This document shows positions 1-7,486 of a DNA stretch of 64,000 nt, piece after piece (position 1 is the stretch's first letter; the number at the start of each line of letters is the position of its first letter). The position numbers were made by a program, and so were the translations under genes. Source of the stretch: JAWKIW01 sp046331175 (GTDB lineage: Bacteria > Actinomycetota > Acidimicrobiia > Acidimicrobiales > Acidimicrobilacustridaceae); assembly GCA_046331175.1 (NCBI GenBank), contig JAXLRI010000015.1, positions 72,401 through 136,400 on the forward strand, read 5' to 3'. The notes below the pieces were generated by a model. It was not told the DNA's origin and ran no database searches. It worked only from the letters and a program-made list of their open reading frames with translations.

Positions 1-380
1 AGCAGCAGCCGGGTGCCACGACCCTGCGGCTCGAGGTCGAAGGCGATCAGCTCGTCCTCCCAGAGCCACACGAAGCGCCGTGGCGGGTCCCACGTGACGA
101 TCCGGCCGTGGGTCACCGGCTCGGCGACGGCGTGGCGCTCGGCGACGTCGTCCCAGAAGGGCACCACGAGCTCGGCGCCCTCCTCGCGGGGGCCGACGAG
201 GTCGCACGGCATCCAGTGGCGCAGCTGGTCGCTCTCGGTGAGCGCCCGCCAGACCCGCTCGGGCGGGTGGCCGAGGTCACGGGCGAAGCGCAGCAGGGTG
301 GCGTCGCCGTCGACGACGATCTGGCCCAGCGGGTGGTCGGGCCCCGACTGGTCGGGGCCCGCGGAGCTCGACGTGGTCAT
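1..380 (-). CDS. SRPBCC / AHSA1-like domain protein (3' end cut by window edge)
   Basis: The reading frame starts at ATG 380-378 and runs off the left edge, so the C-terminus is missing. Near the N-terminus the product reads HPPERVWRALTESDQLRHW and then RIVTWDPPRRFVWLWED. This is the usual opening of the AHSA1/SRPBCC (START-like) hydrophobic-pocket fold. Its start overlaps the stop of the ArsR gene as TGATG, so the two are translationally coupled. ArsR-SRPBCC pairs are a recurrent bacterial arrangement in which the regulator controls the pocket protein. The ligand cannot be told from sequence. The family assignment is firm; any specific function is not. Confidence 0.85.
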   Translation of the reverse strand, partial: MTTSSSAGPDQSGPDHPLGQIVVDGDATLLRFARDLGHPPERVWRALTESDQLRHWMPCDLVGPREEGAELVVPFWDDVAERHAVAEPVTHGRIVTWDPPRRFVWLWEDELIAFDLEPQGRGTRLL

Positions 381-742
381 CAGGTTCCTCCTCTGCCCCG
401 CCGGACGTTCCGGCGAGATGGGCGGCGGGGTGGTTCGTTCGCCGCCATGTCGTCGAGGTGCCGCTCGAGGTCGTCGAGCCGGCCGGCCCACAGGATGCGG
501 TAGGGCTCGAGCCACGCCTCGACCTCGCGCAGCGCCTCGGGCCGCAGGCGGTAGAGCCGCCGGGTGCCCTCGGCCCGAACCGTGACCAGCCCGGCGTCGC
601 GCAGCACCTTGAGGTGCTGGGAGACGGTGGGCTGGGCGACGTCGAGGGCGTCGACGAGGGCGCCGGCCGGCTGCTCCCCCGCCCGCAGCAGGTCGAGGAT
701 CTGGCGTCGGCGGTCGTCGGCGAGCACCGCAAAGATCGTCAC
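380..742 (-). CDS. ArsR-family winged-helix transcriptional regulator
   Basis: A 120-residue winged-helix protein. The recognition region reads DALDVAQPTVSQHLKVLRDAGLV, followed by the beta-wing VRAEGTRRLYRLRPEAL. It lacks the Cys clusters of metal-sensing ArsR proteins, so it is probably not an arsenic sensor. I chose GTG 742 rather than an upstream start (to 796). A TTGACG box, a 17-base spacer and GAATAT (777-749) place the transcription start at about 742, which makes a leaderless message beginning at this GTG. It is co-transcribed with the SRPBCC gene, and autoregulation of the pair is likely. An alpha/beta hydrolase is transcribed divergently. Confidence 0.88.
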   Translation of the reverse strand: MTIFAVLADDRRRQILDLLRAGEQPAGALVDALDVAQPTVSQHLKVLRDAGLVTVRAEGTRRLYRLRPEALREVEAWLEPYRILWAGRLDDLERHLDDMAANEPPRRPSRRNVRRGRGGT

Positions 743-777
743 CCACAAATATTCGCGATGACCGATGGATTCGTCAA
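742..777 (-). promoter_or_regulatory. Promoter of the ArsR/SRPBCC pair, apparently leaderless
   Basis: Reading leftwards, TTGACG (777-772), a 17-base spacer and GAATAT (754-749) are followed 7 bases later by GTG at 742. Spacing and boxes fit a housekeeping sigma promoter whose transcript begins at or next to the start codon. Leaderless messages are common in Actinobacteria. The call rests on motif matching only. Confidence 0.5.
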
Positions 778-831
778 GGTGGGGAGCCACGACCACCGCA
801 CCATCGATCCCGAGGCGGCTACGGTCCGGCG

Positions 832-1599
832 ATGTTCCTCGCGACCGATGGCGCCCTGCTCAACACCGTGTCGTTCGGCTCGGGTCCCCGCACCCTGGTC
901 GCCCACGGCGGGTGGGTCGGCAGCTGGGAGCTGTGGCAGGACCCGATCCAGCTGCTCCAGTCCGGCTGGCGCTGCATCGCCTACGACCATCGCGGCGCCG
1001 GCGCGACGGCGGCGCCGACCTCGTCCATCACACCCGAAGCGCTCGTCGACGACCTCTTCGCCGTGCTGGACGCCCAGGGCGTCGACCGTTGCGTGCTCGC
1101 CGGCGAGTCCCTCGGGGCCCTCACCTGCACCCTGGCGGTCCTGCGCGACCCGAGCCGCTTCGAGGGCCTGATCCTCGTCGACGGCACGCCGCGGGCCGAC
1201 CGGGCGACGATGGCCCCGCTCATCGACGGCTCGCGGGCCGATTTCCCCGCGACCGTGGCGTTCTTCGTCGACGCGTGCGTGCCCGACCCCGATGCCGAGC
1301 ACCTCCGCCGTTGGGGCCGCCAGATCCTGCTGCGGGCCGATCCCGAGGCTGCCGCCCGGATCCTCGAGGTGCACGCGGACGAAGGGGTGGCCCCCGACCA
1401 CGCTGCTGTGACGGTGCCGACGCTCGTCGTGCACGGCGAGCTCGACCTGATCGTGCCGGTCGACGCCGGCCGGCAGGTGGCCGATGCGATCCCCGGCGCC
1501 GAACTCATCGTGATCCCCGGGGCTGGGCACGTCCCGACCGTCACCCACCCCGCGGACGTGGCCGAGGCCATCGAGGCCTGGGCGCAACGACTGGCCTGA
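832..1599 (+). CDS. Alpha/beta hydrolase
   Basis: A 255-residue alpha/beta-hydrolase-fold enzyme. Visible features are the oxyanion-hole strand VAHGGW near residue 25, the nucleophile elbow AGESLGA near residue 86, the acid in HGELDLIVPV near residue 205 and the base in GAGHVPTVTHP near residue 228. The triad is therefore Ser-Asp-His and intact. Length is typical for the family, and no signal peptide is seen, so it should be cytoplasmic. The substrate (ester, lactone or similar) is not deducible. A TACGGT box lies only 6 bases before the ATG, so this gene may also be leaderless. It is divergent from the ArsR/SRPBCC unit and possibly shares its regulation. Confidence 0.92.
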   Translation: MFLATDGALLNTVSFGSGPRTLVAHGGWVGSWELWQDPIQLLQSGWRCIAYDHRGAGATAAPTSSITPEALVDDLFAVLDAQGVDRCVLAGESLGALTCTLAVLRDPSRFEGLILVDGTPRADRATMAPLIDGSRADFPATVAFFVDACVPDPDAEHLRRWGRQILLRADPEAAARILEVHADEGVAPDHAAVTVPTLVVHGELDLIVPVDAGRQVADAIPGAELIVIPGAGHVPTVTHPADVAEAIEAWAQRLA

Positions 1600-1768
1600 C
1601 CTCGGGGGTCGCTCTCCGGTCGCGGCCTCGAAGCCGGCTGAAGCGTCTGACCGTCGACGTTCATCGCCCTCGGCTGCCGTTCGCCGGCGAGGGCCTCGGC
1701 GATGGCGGTGGAGCGCCGCATGCCCCCCCCGGTTTCGAGACAGTGGAGGATCGGCAGTCGTCGGCCCC

Positions 1769-2917
1769 TCAGCGGGTGTAGCCGACGATGTCGACGATCA
1801 CGTCGGCGACCGACCCGGGCGCCACGTACAGGTCGATGGCCGCCGCGGCCGAGCAGGCGACGAAGCTCGAGTTGGCCACGATGCTGCCCGGGCGGAACCA
1901 GTTGACGGTGGACGTGCCGGGCACCGCGGCACCGGCGGCGTAGGCCACGAGGAAGCCGGTGGCCGACGTGTGCACGACGGTGAGGTTGGCCAGCACGCCG
2001 GTGGCCCCGACCGGGACCCCGCTGCTGTTCGCGGTGCAGTCGATGGTGCGGGGCGAGCCGCCGGCGAGCGGCGTCTTCGGACCGACGGCGGGCGGGTTCC
2101 CCGGGCGGCTGTCGTAGACGCGGACGGGCGTGGGCAGCAGCGTGATGGCCCCGGCGGTGCCGGCCCCCGACACCCGGCGCCAGGTCCCGGGCGATCCGGC
2201 GGCCACGCACAGCCACAGGTCGCCGTTGCCGTCGAAGGTGAGCTCGCCGGTGAGGTGGGCGTCGGCCCGAGTGGGCGGCGCCGGCAGCGTCCCCGGCTCG
2301 GTGGTGAGCCGGAGGTGGGCCTTGGGCGTCCCGCCGTCGGTGGAGGCGGCCGCCACCAAGGGGTAGCCGCCGACCGACGAGCCCGACAGGCCGACGCCGC
2401 TCTGGCTGAACCCGAGGACGGCGTGGCCCGAGCCGAACACGTTGGCGAACACGCCGTCGCCTCCGGCCGAGGCGTTCTGCACGTAGGCGGTGGACTGGCC
2501 GTTGTCGTTGGTGGCGAACAGGGCGTGGCTGTTGTCGCTCGTCGCCTGCACACCGTTGCCGCCGATGCCGCTGGCCGAGACGGCCGGGTTGCCGTCGAAG
2601 GTGCCCGACGCCGCCGCCGCCGGACCGGCGGTGCCGACGACCAGCGCCGCGCTGCCCGCCGCCACCCCGGCGGCGGCCACGCCGGCGTGGCGCAGCACCT
2701 GCCGCCGGTCGACCCGGGCCGCGTCGGCGGTGCCGTCGCCGGCCCGCTCCCCCACCCCGTCGGCCGGCCCACGAGCATCGGGCGCAGCACCACGACGGTC
2801 GACGCGCTGGCGCAGCTCGTCGAGCTCGCGGCGCAGCCGCTCGATCTCGGTGGCCTGCTGCGCCAGCAGCACCTCGACGCGGTGACCCGCGTCCGTCCGG
2901 TCATCCCCGTCGCGCAT
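1769..2917 (-). CDS. Tat-exported surface protein with coiled coil, trimer-like middle and C-terminal DSR domain
   Basis: A 382-residue protein if started at ATG 2917. Residues 13-42 form a charged coiled coil (EIERLRRELDELRQRV). A low-complexity linker follows, then an internal twin-arginine signal (DRRQVLRHAG, Arg 71-72) with a hydrophobic stretch ending in PAAAA. The exported part opens with GTFDGNPAVSASG and has short Gly/Ser-rich repeats like phage-tail or collagen-like head proteins. A conserved LWLCVAAGSPGTWRRV block comes next, and the protein ends in a DSR domain (VRVYDSRPGNPP ... DIVGYTR). It is a clear paralogue of the gene at 62083-63318. A cell-surface role is inferred. Confidence 0.85.
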   Translation of the reverse strand: MRDGDDRTDAGHRVEVLLAQQATEIERLRRELDELRQRVDRRGAAPDARGPADGVGERAGDGTADAARVDRRQVLRHAGVAAAGVAAGSAALVVGTAGPAAAASGTFDGNPAVSASGIGGNGVQATSDNSHALFATNDNGQSTAYVQNASAGGDGVFANVFGSGHAVLGFSQSGVGLSGSSVGGYPLVAAASTDGGTPKAHLRLTTEPGTLPAPPTRADAHLTGELTFDGNGDLWLCVAAGSPGTWRRVSGAGTAGAITLLPTPVRVYDSRPGNPPAVGPKTPLAGGSPRTIDCTANSSGVPVGATGVLANLTVVHTSATGFLVAYAAGAAVPGTSTVNWFRPGSIVANSSFVACSAAAAIDLYVAPGSVADVIVDIVGYTR

Positions 2918-3056
2918 GTCGCCCCCTCGCGTGCGGCGTCGCCGCTCCACCTCGACCACCTGGTGCCCGCCGGGCGCCGAGCCTACCGGTGTCCCTCGGT
3001 CTCCGCCGGGAAGCGCTCGCCGCCGCCCACTCCCCACCTCCGCTCCCCCCACCCTT

Positions 3057-3109
3057 GCGAACTTTGGAGGATTCGCGTCAAGGGGTGACGCGAATCCTCC
3101 AAAGTTCGC
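3057..3109. repeat. Perfect 24-base-arm palindrome (REP-like element or terminator)
   Basis: Left arm 3057-3080 and right arm 3086-3109 are exact reverse complements, separated by the five bases AGGGG. The arm begins GCGAACTTTGGAGGATT and is noticeably AT-richer than the surroundings. It sits 8 bases beyond the stop of the carboxymuconolactone-decarboxylase-like gene and 140 bases before the next gene on that strand. Termination is plausible, although no T-run follows. Length, perfection and composition also fit a dispersed extragenic palindrome. Confidence 0.75.
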
Positions 3110-3116
3110 TGGAGGG

Positions 3117-3641
3117 TCAGGCGTCGTCGTCGGTGGCTGGGGCGGACGCGGGCGCGTCGGCGGGCGGGTCAGCGGTCGGGTCAGCGGGCGGGTTGCGACC
3201 GATGACCTCCTCGGTGGCGATCAGCAGCGGGGAGGCCTTGGGGTAGCCGGCGTACTGGGAGACGTGCAGCACGGCCTCGCGCGCTTCGACGGCGGTGATC
3301 TCGCCGTTGCGCAGGGCCGCCTCGAGGTGGATCGACCAGGCGCCGGCATCCCCGGCGGCCGCCACGATCCCCAGGGTGAGCAGGCGGCGGGCCCGGCGGT
3401 CGAGCTGGTCGCGGCCCCAGTGCTCGGCGAACAGCTGGGCCAGCATCATGTCGGAGAAGTCCATCGACCCCGGCTCGGGCGCCGACATCAGCCCGGCGTA
3501 CACGTCGTCGAAGAGCGCCGCCCCTCGGGCCGCCCGCTCGGGGTCCAGCCAACCGCCGTCGGTCGATCCCTCGGTCGATCCCTCGGTCGATCCCTCGGTC
3601 GATCCCTCGGTCGATCCGTCGGCCGGCTCGTCGGTGGTCAT
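3117..3641 (-). CDS. Carboxymuconolactone decarboxylase-like (AhpD-fold) protein
   Basis: A 174-residue protein. After a Thr/Glu/Gly-rich N-terminus come the CMD helices: FDDVYAGLMSAPEP, then RRARRLLTLGIVAAAGDAGAWSI, HLEAALRNGEITAVEAREAVLH, and SQYAGYPKASPLLIATEE. This matches the gamma-carboxymuconolactone decarboxylase branch. The CxxC redox motif of AhpD peroxidase partners is absent, so a peroxidase-reductase role is unlikely. Its ATG overlaps the upstream dehydrogenase stop as ATGA, so both are one translationally coupled operon. Residues 9-28 are a Gly-Ser-Thr-Glu tandem repeat encoded by a 12-base DNA repeat. The C-terminus is an Ala/Pro/Asp tail. The substrate is unknown. Confidence 0.88.
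   Translation of the reverse strand: MTTDEPADGSTEGSTEGSTEGSTEGSTDGGWLDPERAARGAALFDDVYAGLMSAPEPGSMDFSDMMLAQLFAEHWGRDQLDRRARRLLTLGIVAAAGDAGAWSIHLEAALRNGEITAVEAREAVLHVSQYAGYPKASPLLIATEEVIGRNPPADPTADPPADAPASAPATDDDA
3559..3618. repeat. Five 12-base tandem repeats inside the CMD-like gene
   Basis: TCGGTCGATCCC is repeated five times, with the last unit ending in G. On the coding strand it gives repeating Gly-Ser-Thr-Glu. Because units are in frame and nearly identical, copy number probably varies between strains by slippage. Confidence 0.85.
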
Positions 3642-4540
3642 CGGTCGTCTCCTCGGTGGAAGTACACGGCGCCCGCCCGGGAGCGGGCCAGCTCGGCGGC
3701 GGGGATGTCGACGCCGGCGGCCTCGGCCAGCTCGGCGATCAGCGCGAGGTCCTTCTCGATGATCGCCGCGTAGCCGGCGAGCTGGTCCTGCATGGCGTCG
3801 AGGTCCTCGTCGCGCAGCTGGTGCAGGATCAGGTAGCCCTCGACGATCTCGGGCAGCTGGCCGTTGGCCCGCATGGCGGCCACCAAGGGCTCCAGACCGA
3901 CGCCCACCGCCTTGGCGGTGCGCACCGCCTCGAACACGCCGGCGAAGGTCACGTAGGTCTGCAGGTTGAGGCAGAGCTTGAGGCGGACCGCCGAGCCCAG
4001 CGGTCCAGCGTGGATGCGCGCCGCCGAGCAGGCGGCGAGCAGGGGCTCGAGCGGACCGAAGTCGGCCTCGTCGCCGCCCAGCAGGATCGTCGAGCGGCCC
4101 TCGGCCGCGGCCATGAAGCCACCGGTGAGCGCGGCCTCGACGACGGTCACGCCCCGCGACGCCGCGGCATCGGCGGCCCACGTGATCGTCTCGGGCCGCA
4201 CCGTCGAGTGGATGGCGACCGTGGCACCGGGCGGGAGGTGCGCCAGCAGGCCGTCGGGCCCGTCGAGCACGGCACGCACGTGGTCGTCGGCGGGCACGCA
4301 CACGCCGACGACCGAGCAGGCCGCCGCCAGCGACGCCAGGTCGTCGGCCGGCCGGGCGCCGAGCGCCGCCAGCTCGTCGACCACCGTGCGGTTCAGGTCG
4401 AACACGACGGTCGGCACCGCGGCCCGCAGCAAGCTCTCGACCATCGGCCGCCCGATCGAGCCGAGGCCGACGAACCCGATGGCGGCCCCCGCCGTGGGGC
4501 CCTCGGCACCGTGGTCGGGTCGATCGTCGCTGGCGGCCAT
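3638..4540 (-). CDS. NAD(P)-dependent 3-hydroxyisobutyrate dehydrogenase-like oxidoreductase
   Basis: A 300-residue beta-hydroxyacid dehydrogenase. The N-terminal Rossmann motif is GFVGLGSIGRPM. The substrate-binding motif appears as ALTGGFMAAAEG, and the catalytic Lys lies in GSAVRLKLCLNLQ, followed by the all-helical C-terminal domain. Order and length match the family (6-phosphogluconate dehydrogenase C-terminal type). I chose ATG near 4540 because the GFVGLG strand normally starts within about 20 residues of the N-terminus; a longer GTG start at 4741 would add an unstructured Arg-rich leader. It overlaps the CMD-like gene by four bases. The pair suggests a small catabolic unit, but the hydroxyacid is unknown. 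Confidence 0.9.
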   Translation of the reverse strand: MAASDDRPDHGAEGPTAGAAIGFVGLGSIGRPMVESLLRAAVPTVVFDLNRTVVDELAALGARPADDLASLAAACSVVGVCVPADDHVRAVLDGPDGLLAHLPPGATVAIHSTVRPETITWAADAAASRGVTVVEAALTGGFMAAAEGRSTILLGGDEADFGPLEPLLAACSAARIHAGPLGSAVRLKLCLNLQTYVTFAGVFEAVRTAKAVGVGLEPLVAAMRANGQLPEIVEGYLILHQLRDEDLDAMQDQLAGYAAIIEKDLALIAELAEAAGVDIPAAELARSRAGAVYFHRGDDR

Positions 4541-4562
4541 GGCGCGTCGTCCTCTCGTCGTG

Positions 4563-4598
4563 CAGATCGTGGACCAGATCGTGGAGCAGATCGTCGGG
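4563..4598. repeat. Three 12-base direct repeats in the divergent intergenic region
   Basis: CAGATCGTGGAC, CAGATCGTGGAG and CAGATCGTCGGG follow one another without gaps (positions may be off by one). They lie just upstream of the dehydrogenase gene. They could be a protein-binding array or a slippage-born repeat; nothing in the sequence decides this. Confidence 0.5.
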
Positions 4599-4735
4599 TG
4601 GGCATCGGTCGGCGGCCCGGCGAGCGATGCTCGGGCCGGCCGACGACGGTGCGCGTCGGGCCGGCATCGTCGCACGTGCCGACGGCGAGCGGCGGCGCCG
4701 GCGGTGCGACCGGCACGCCAGCAGCCTCGACCATC

Positions 4736-4751
4736 TAACACGGGTGTGTTA
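4736..4751. promoter_or_regulatory. Inverted repeat TAACAC-N4-GTGTTA, candidate operator
   Basis: Six-base perfect arms (4736-4741 and 4746-4751) surround GGGT. It is one of the few AT-containing spots between the divergent dehydrogenase and His-rich membrane protein genes, so it probably marks promoter or operator DNA. Confidence 0.4.
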
Positions 4752-4764
4752 CTTTGCCGTGACC

Positions 4765-4788
4765 GACGTCACCGAGGGGGGTGACGTC
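4765..4788. promoter_or_regulatory. Nine-base-arm inverted repeat, candidate TetR operator
   Basis: GACGTCACC (4765-4773) and GGTGACGTC (4780-4788) are perfect reverse complements separated by GAGGGG. The site ends 23 bases before the ATG of the His-rich membrane protein. The TetR gene at 6180 follows that gene in the same unit and is the natural candidate to bind here, giving autoregulation. The binding itself is inference. Confidence 0.5.
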
Positions 4789-4811
4789 GACCGACGCCAA
4801 CGGGAGGGGCC

Positions 4812-6146
4812 ATGGCCGTCGTCGACCGGGACGGGATCTCGCCGAGCCCGGACGAGCTCGAAGCGCTCGTCCGCATGGACGCCGTCGGCGACGCCGACCG
4901 GCACCCGATCGAGCCCGAGCCGGCGTGGAGCCGCCCCGCGCTGGTGCTGCTGGCGGTGCTGTCGGCGTCGGCCGGTGCCATCCACTTCGCCCTCGCCCCC
5001 GCCCACCTGGGCGAGTGGGCCCCCGCCGGCGCCGCCTTCCTGGTCGCCGGCTGGATCCAGCTCGGGGTGGCGGTCGCCCTGGTCGCCCGGCCGTCGCGAG
5101 CCGTGCTGCGCTTCTCGTGCGTCGCCAACGTGGTGTTCGTCGGCGCGTGGCTGGTCACCCGCGTCTGGGGCTGGCCGGTCGGACCCGAGGCCGGCATCCC
5201 CGAGTCGGCGTCGTTCGTCGACCTGACCGCCGTCGCCCTCGAGGCCGGCCTCGTCGTCGGCGGCATCGTCCTGCTCGCCCGGCCCCGCCTCGGCGCCCGG
5301 CTCTCCCACGGCAGCCAGGTCATCCTCTCGATCGTCCCCCTCGCCCTGCTCCTGCTGACGTCGTTCGCCATCGCCTCCCCGAGCGCCACCAGCCACAGCC
5401 ACGGCGGCGTCGAGGGCGCCGACGGCCACGCGCACGGCCACGACGAGGCCGCCGTCGACGACAAGGGCCTGTCGCTGCTGATGAACGGCGCCGGCGAGGG
5501 CGGCGGCCACGTCCACACCACGAGCGTCGTGGCCGTCGACCCGGTCACCCAGCAGTACCTCGACGAGCAGCTGGCCCAGCTCAAGCCGCTCATCGAGAAG
5601 TACCCGACGGTCGCCGCCGCCGAGGCCGCCGGCTACCACCGGCAGGGCCCGTACTCCCCCGGCCTGGGCGCCCACTACCTCGAGGGCAAGTACTTCGTGA
5701 ACCCCGGCCCGACGATGAGCGACGAGGCGCTGAAGCACCCGATGCTCATCTTCGACGGCATCACCCCCGACGCCAAGCTGGCCGGGTTCATGTACAACAT
5801 CCTGTCGTTCGACACCCAGAACCCACCCGAGGGGTTCATCGGCCCGAACGACCACTGGCACTACCACACCAACGTGTGCCTGACGATCAACCCCGACGGC
5901 ACCACCGACGCCCCGCTCGGCGCCGACGCCTCGGCCACCAAGGAGCTGTGCGACCAGTACGGCGGGCGGCTGCTGGCCAACACCGGCTACATGGTCCACG
6001 TGTGGCCGGTGCCCGGCTACGAGTCGCCCCAGGGCATGTTCTCCAACCTCAACCCGAAGATGACCTGCCCGAACGGGACGTACTACATCGTCCCGCTCGA
6101 CCAGGTGGGCCACCGCAAGAACGTGTGCCGCGACGTCCCGGCCTGA
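4812..6146 (+). CDS. Polytopic membrane protein with His-rich linker and extracytoplasmic His/Cys domain
   Basis: A 444-residue protein. About five transmembrane helices lie at residues 41-62, 70-92, 100-118, 135-156 and 168-189. A His-rich linker follows (SHSHGG and GHAHGHDEA, residues 195-211, then GGHVHTT). The rest is probably outside the cell, with conserved-looking His and Cys: GAHYLEGKYF, NDHWHYHTNVC (347-357), GYMVHVWPVPG and Cys 380, 419 and 439. These suggest metal (copper or zinc) binding or transport, but I do not recognise the family and give no enzyme name. A TetR gene follows 33 bases downstream, and the inverted repeat 4765-4788 precedes the start. Metal-responsive control is a testable guess. 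Confidence 0.85.
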   Translation: MAVVDRDGISPSPDELEALVRMDAVGDADRHPIEPEPAWSRPALVLLAVLSASAGAIHFALAPAHLGEWAPAGAAFLVAGWIQLGVAVALVARPSRAVLRFSCVANVVFVGAWLVTRVWGWPVGPEAGIPESASFVDLTAVALEAGLVVGGIVLLARPRLGARLSHGSQVILSIVPLALLLLTSFAIASPSATSHSHGGVEGADGHAHGHDEAAVDDKGLSLLMNGAGEGGGHVHTTSVVAVDPVTQQYLDEQLAQLKPLIEKYPTVAAAEAAGYHRQGPYSPGLGAHYLEGKYFVNPGPTMSDEALKHPMLIFDGITPDAKLAGFMYNILSFDTQNPPEGFIGPNDHWHYHTNVCLTINPDGTTDAPLGADASATKELCDQYGGRLLANTGYMVHVWPVPGYESPQGMFSNLNPKMTCPNGTYYIVPLDQVGHRKNVCRDVPA

Positions 6147-6179
6147 CCGGCGGCGGTCCCGCGGTGAACGGCTGAGCAC

Positions 6180-6845
6180 GTGACGGCCACGGTCGGGGCC
6201 GCCCCTACGATGCGCCGCGTGGTGCGGCGCGGCGAGCAGACCCGGGAGCACATCCTCGACGTCGCCGAGCACCTCTACGGCGACCACGGCGTGGCGCACG
6301 TGTCGCTGCGCCAGATCCGCATCGCCGCCGACCAGCGCAACGACGCGGCCGTCCAGTACCACTTCGGCGATCGCGACGGCATCCTGCGCGCGCTCAGCGA
6401 GCGGCACCTGCCCCGCTTGCAGGCCATCGCCCGCCGGGTCGCCGACGAGGGTGGCACCCGGCCGTCGCAGCGGCGACTGGTCGAGGCCATGGTCCGCCCC
6501 TGGGCCGAGTACGTCACCGTCGGCCCCAGCGAGCGGGCCTACGTGAAGATCGTCGCCGAGCTGGGATCGGACCCCACGCTCGCCTTCGGCACCATCCGCG
6601 ACAACGTCCTGCCCGAGATGGAGGCCGTGGGGTTCGCGCTGTTCGAGCGGCTCGCCACGCGGCTGCCCGTCGAGGTCGCCGGCGAACGGGTGTGGACCGT
6701 CTCCCGGTTCGTGATCCAGACCTCGGCCGACCGCGCCCGCCTGGTCGACGCCGAGGCCGCGGCTCGACCGGTCCTCCCCGACGACGTGTTCATCGGCGAG
6801 CTGGTGGCGATGGCGGCCGCCGCGCTGGCCGCCCCGGGCGGCTGA
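6180..6845 (+). CDS. TetR-family transcriptional regulator
   Basis: A 221-residue repressor starting at GTG 6180. The N-terminal helix-turn-helix region reads TREHILDVAEHLYGDHGVAHVSLRQIRIAAD, then AAVQYHFGDRDGILRAL, the TetR signature, in which position 3 of the recognition helix carries Gln-Arg-Asn. The C-terminal ligand domain is helical and unassigned. It lies 33 bases behind the His-rich membrane protein on the same strand, so it is likely in one operon and controls it. Its 3' end faces another TetR gene with only 38 bases between them. Confidence 0.9.
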   Translation: MTATVGAAPTMRRVVRRGEQTREHILDVAEHLYGDHGVAHVSLRQIRIAADQRNDAAVQYHFGDRDGILRALSERHLPRLQAIARRVADEGGTRPSQRRLVEAMVRPWAEYVTVGPSERAYVKIVAELGSDPTLAFGTIRDNVLPEMEAVGFALFERLATRLPVEVAGERVWTVSRFVIQTSADRARLVDAEAAARPVLPDDVFIGELVAMAAAALAAPGG

Positions 6846-6883
6846 CGGTCGGGTGACGGTCGGGTGACCGAGCGCCCGTCGAC

Positions 6884-7486
6884 TCAGGTCAGGGCCGGTT
6901 CGAGGTAGGTGCGCAGGTAGCGGCGGAGCGAGGCGGGGTCGTCGACGTCGACGGCGGCGCCCGGCGTGGTGACCAGCGAGATGACGACCCGCAGCACCCA
7001 CTCGGCGGCGCCGTGCAGGTCGAGGTCGGCCCGCACCTGACCGGCCCGGCGGGCCAGTTCGAGGTGGTGCTCCCAGAAGCCGGTGAGCCCGGGCAGGATG
7101 TCCTCGGTGTAGGTGCCCATCACCTGGGCGAACGCCTCGGGCTCGCGGTCGCGCAGCTCGAGCGCGAGCGGGCCGAGCGGCGACGAGCGGGCGAGGTGCA
7201 CGGCGGTGGCGACCTTGTCGGCGATCCCCCGGGCCCGCCCGATGCGGGCGTGGGCGTCGGACCAGAACTCCTCGTCGCGCCGGATCAGGGCGGCGGCGAT
7301 CAGGGCGTCCTTGTTCGGGAAGTTGCGGTACAACCAGGCGCGCGAGATGCCGGCGTCGTCGGCGATGCCCGCCATGGTGGTGGCCCGGATGCCGCGCTCG
7401 TGGAGGCAGCGCTCGGCGGCGTCGAGGATGCGCTCGCGCGTCGGCGTCGCCGGCGGCGCGGCCGCGGCGGTGGTCGAGGCGGTCAC
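6884..7486 (-). CDS. TetR-family regulator of the monooxygenase operon
   Basis: A 200-residue TetR protein. The DNA-binding domain is TRERILDAAERCLHERGIRATTMAGIADDAGISRAWLYRNFPNKDALIAAAL. The C-terminal domain is helical. The start is GTG 7486, which overlaps the TGA of the monooxygenase gene as GTGA, so the two are translationally coupled. Co-transcription with a Baeyer-Villiger-type enzyme and the palindrome at 9469-9492 in front of that enzyme suggest it represses the operon and perhaps the divergent alcohol dehydrogenase. Ligand unknown. Confidence 0.9.
   Translation of the reverse strand: MTASTTAAAAPPATPTRERILDAAERCLHERGIRATTMAGIADDAGISRAWLYRNFPNKDALIAAALIRRDEEFWSDAHARIGRARGIADKVATAVHLARSSPLGPLALELRDREPEAFAQVMGTYTEDILPGLTGFWEHHLELARRAGQVRADLDLHGAAEWVLRVVISLVTTPGAAVDVDDPASLRRYLRTYLEPALT

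Noticed and set aside
1600..1768. A gene or terminator between the convergent hydrolase and surface-protein genes
   Set aside because: Only imperfect GC stems (for example GCCCTCG...CGAGGGC) are visible, and the frame through the gap has no start or domain of its own.
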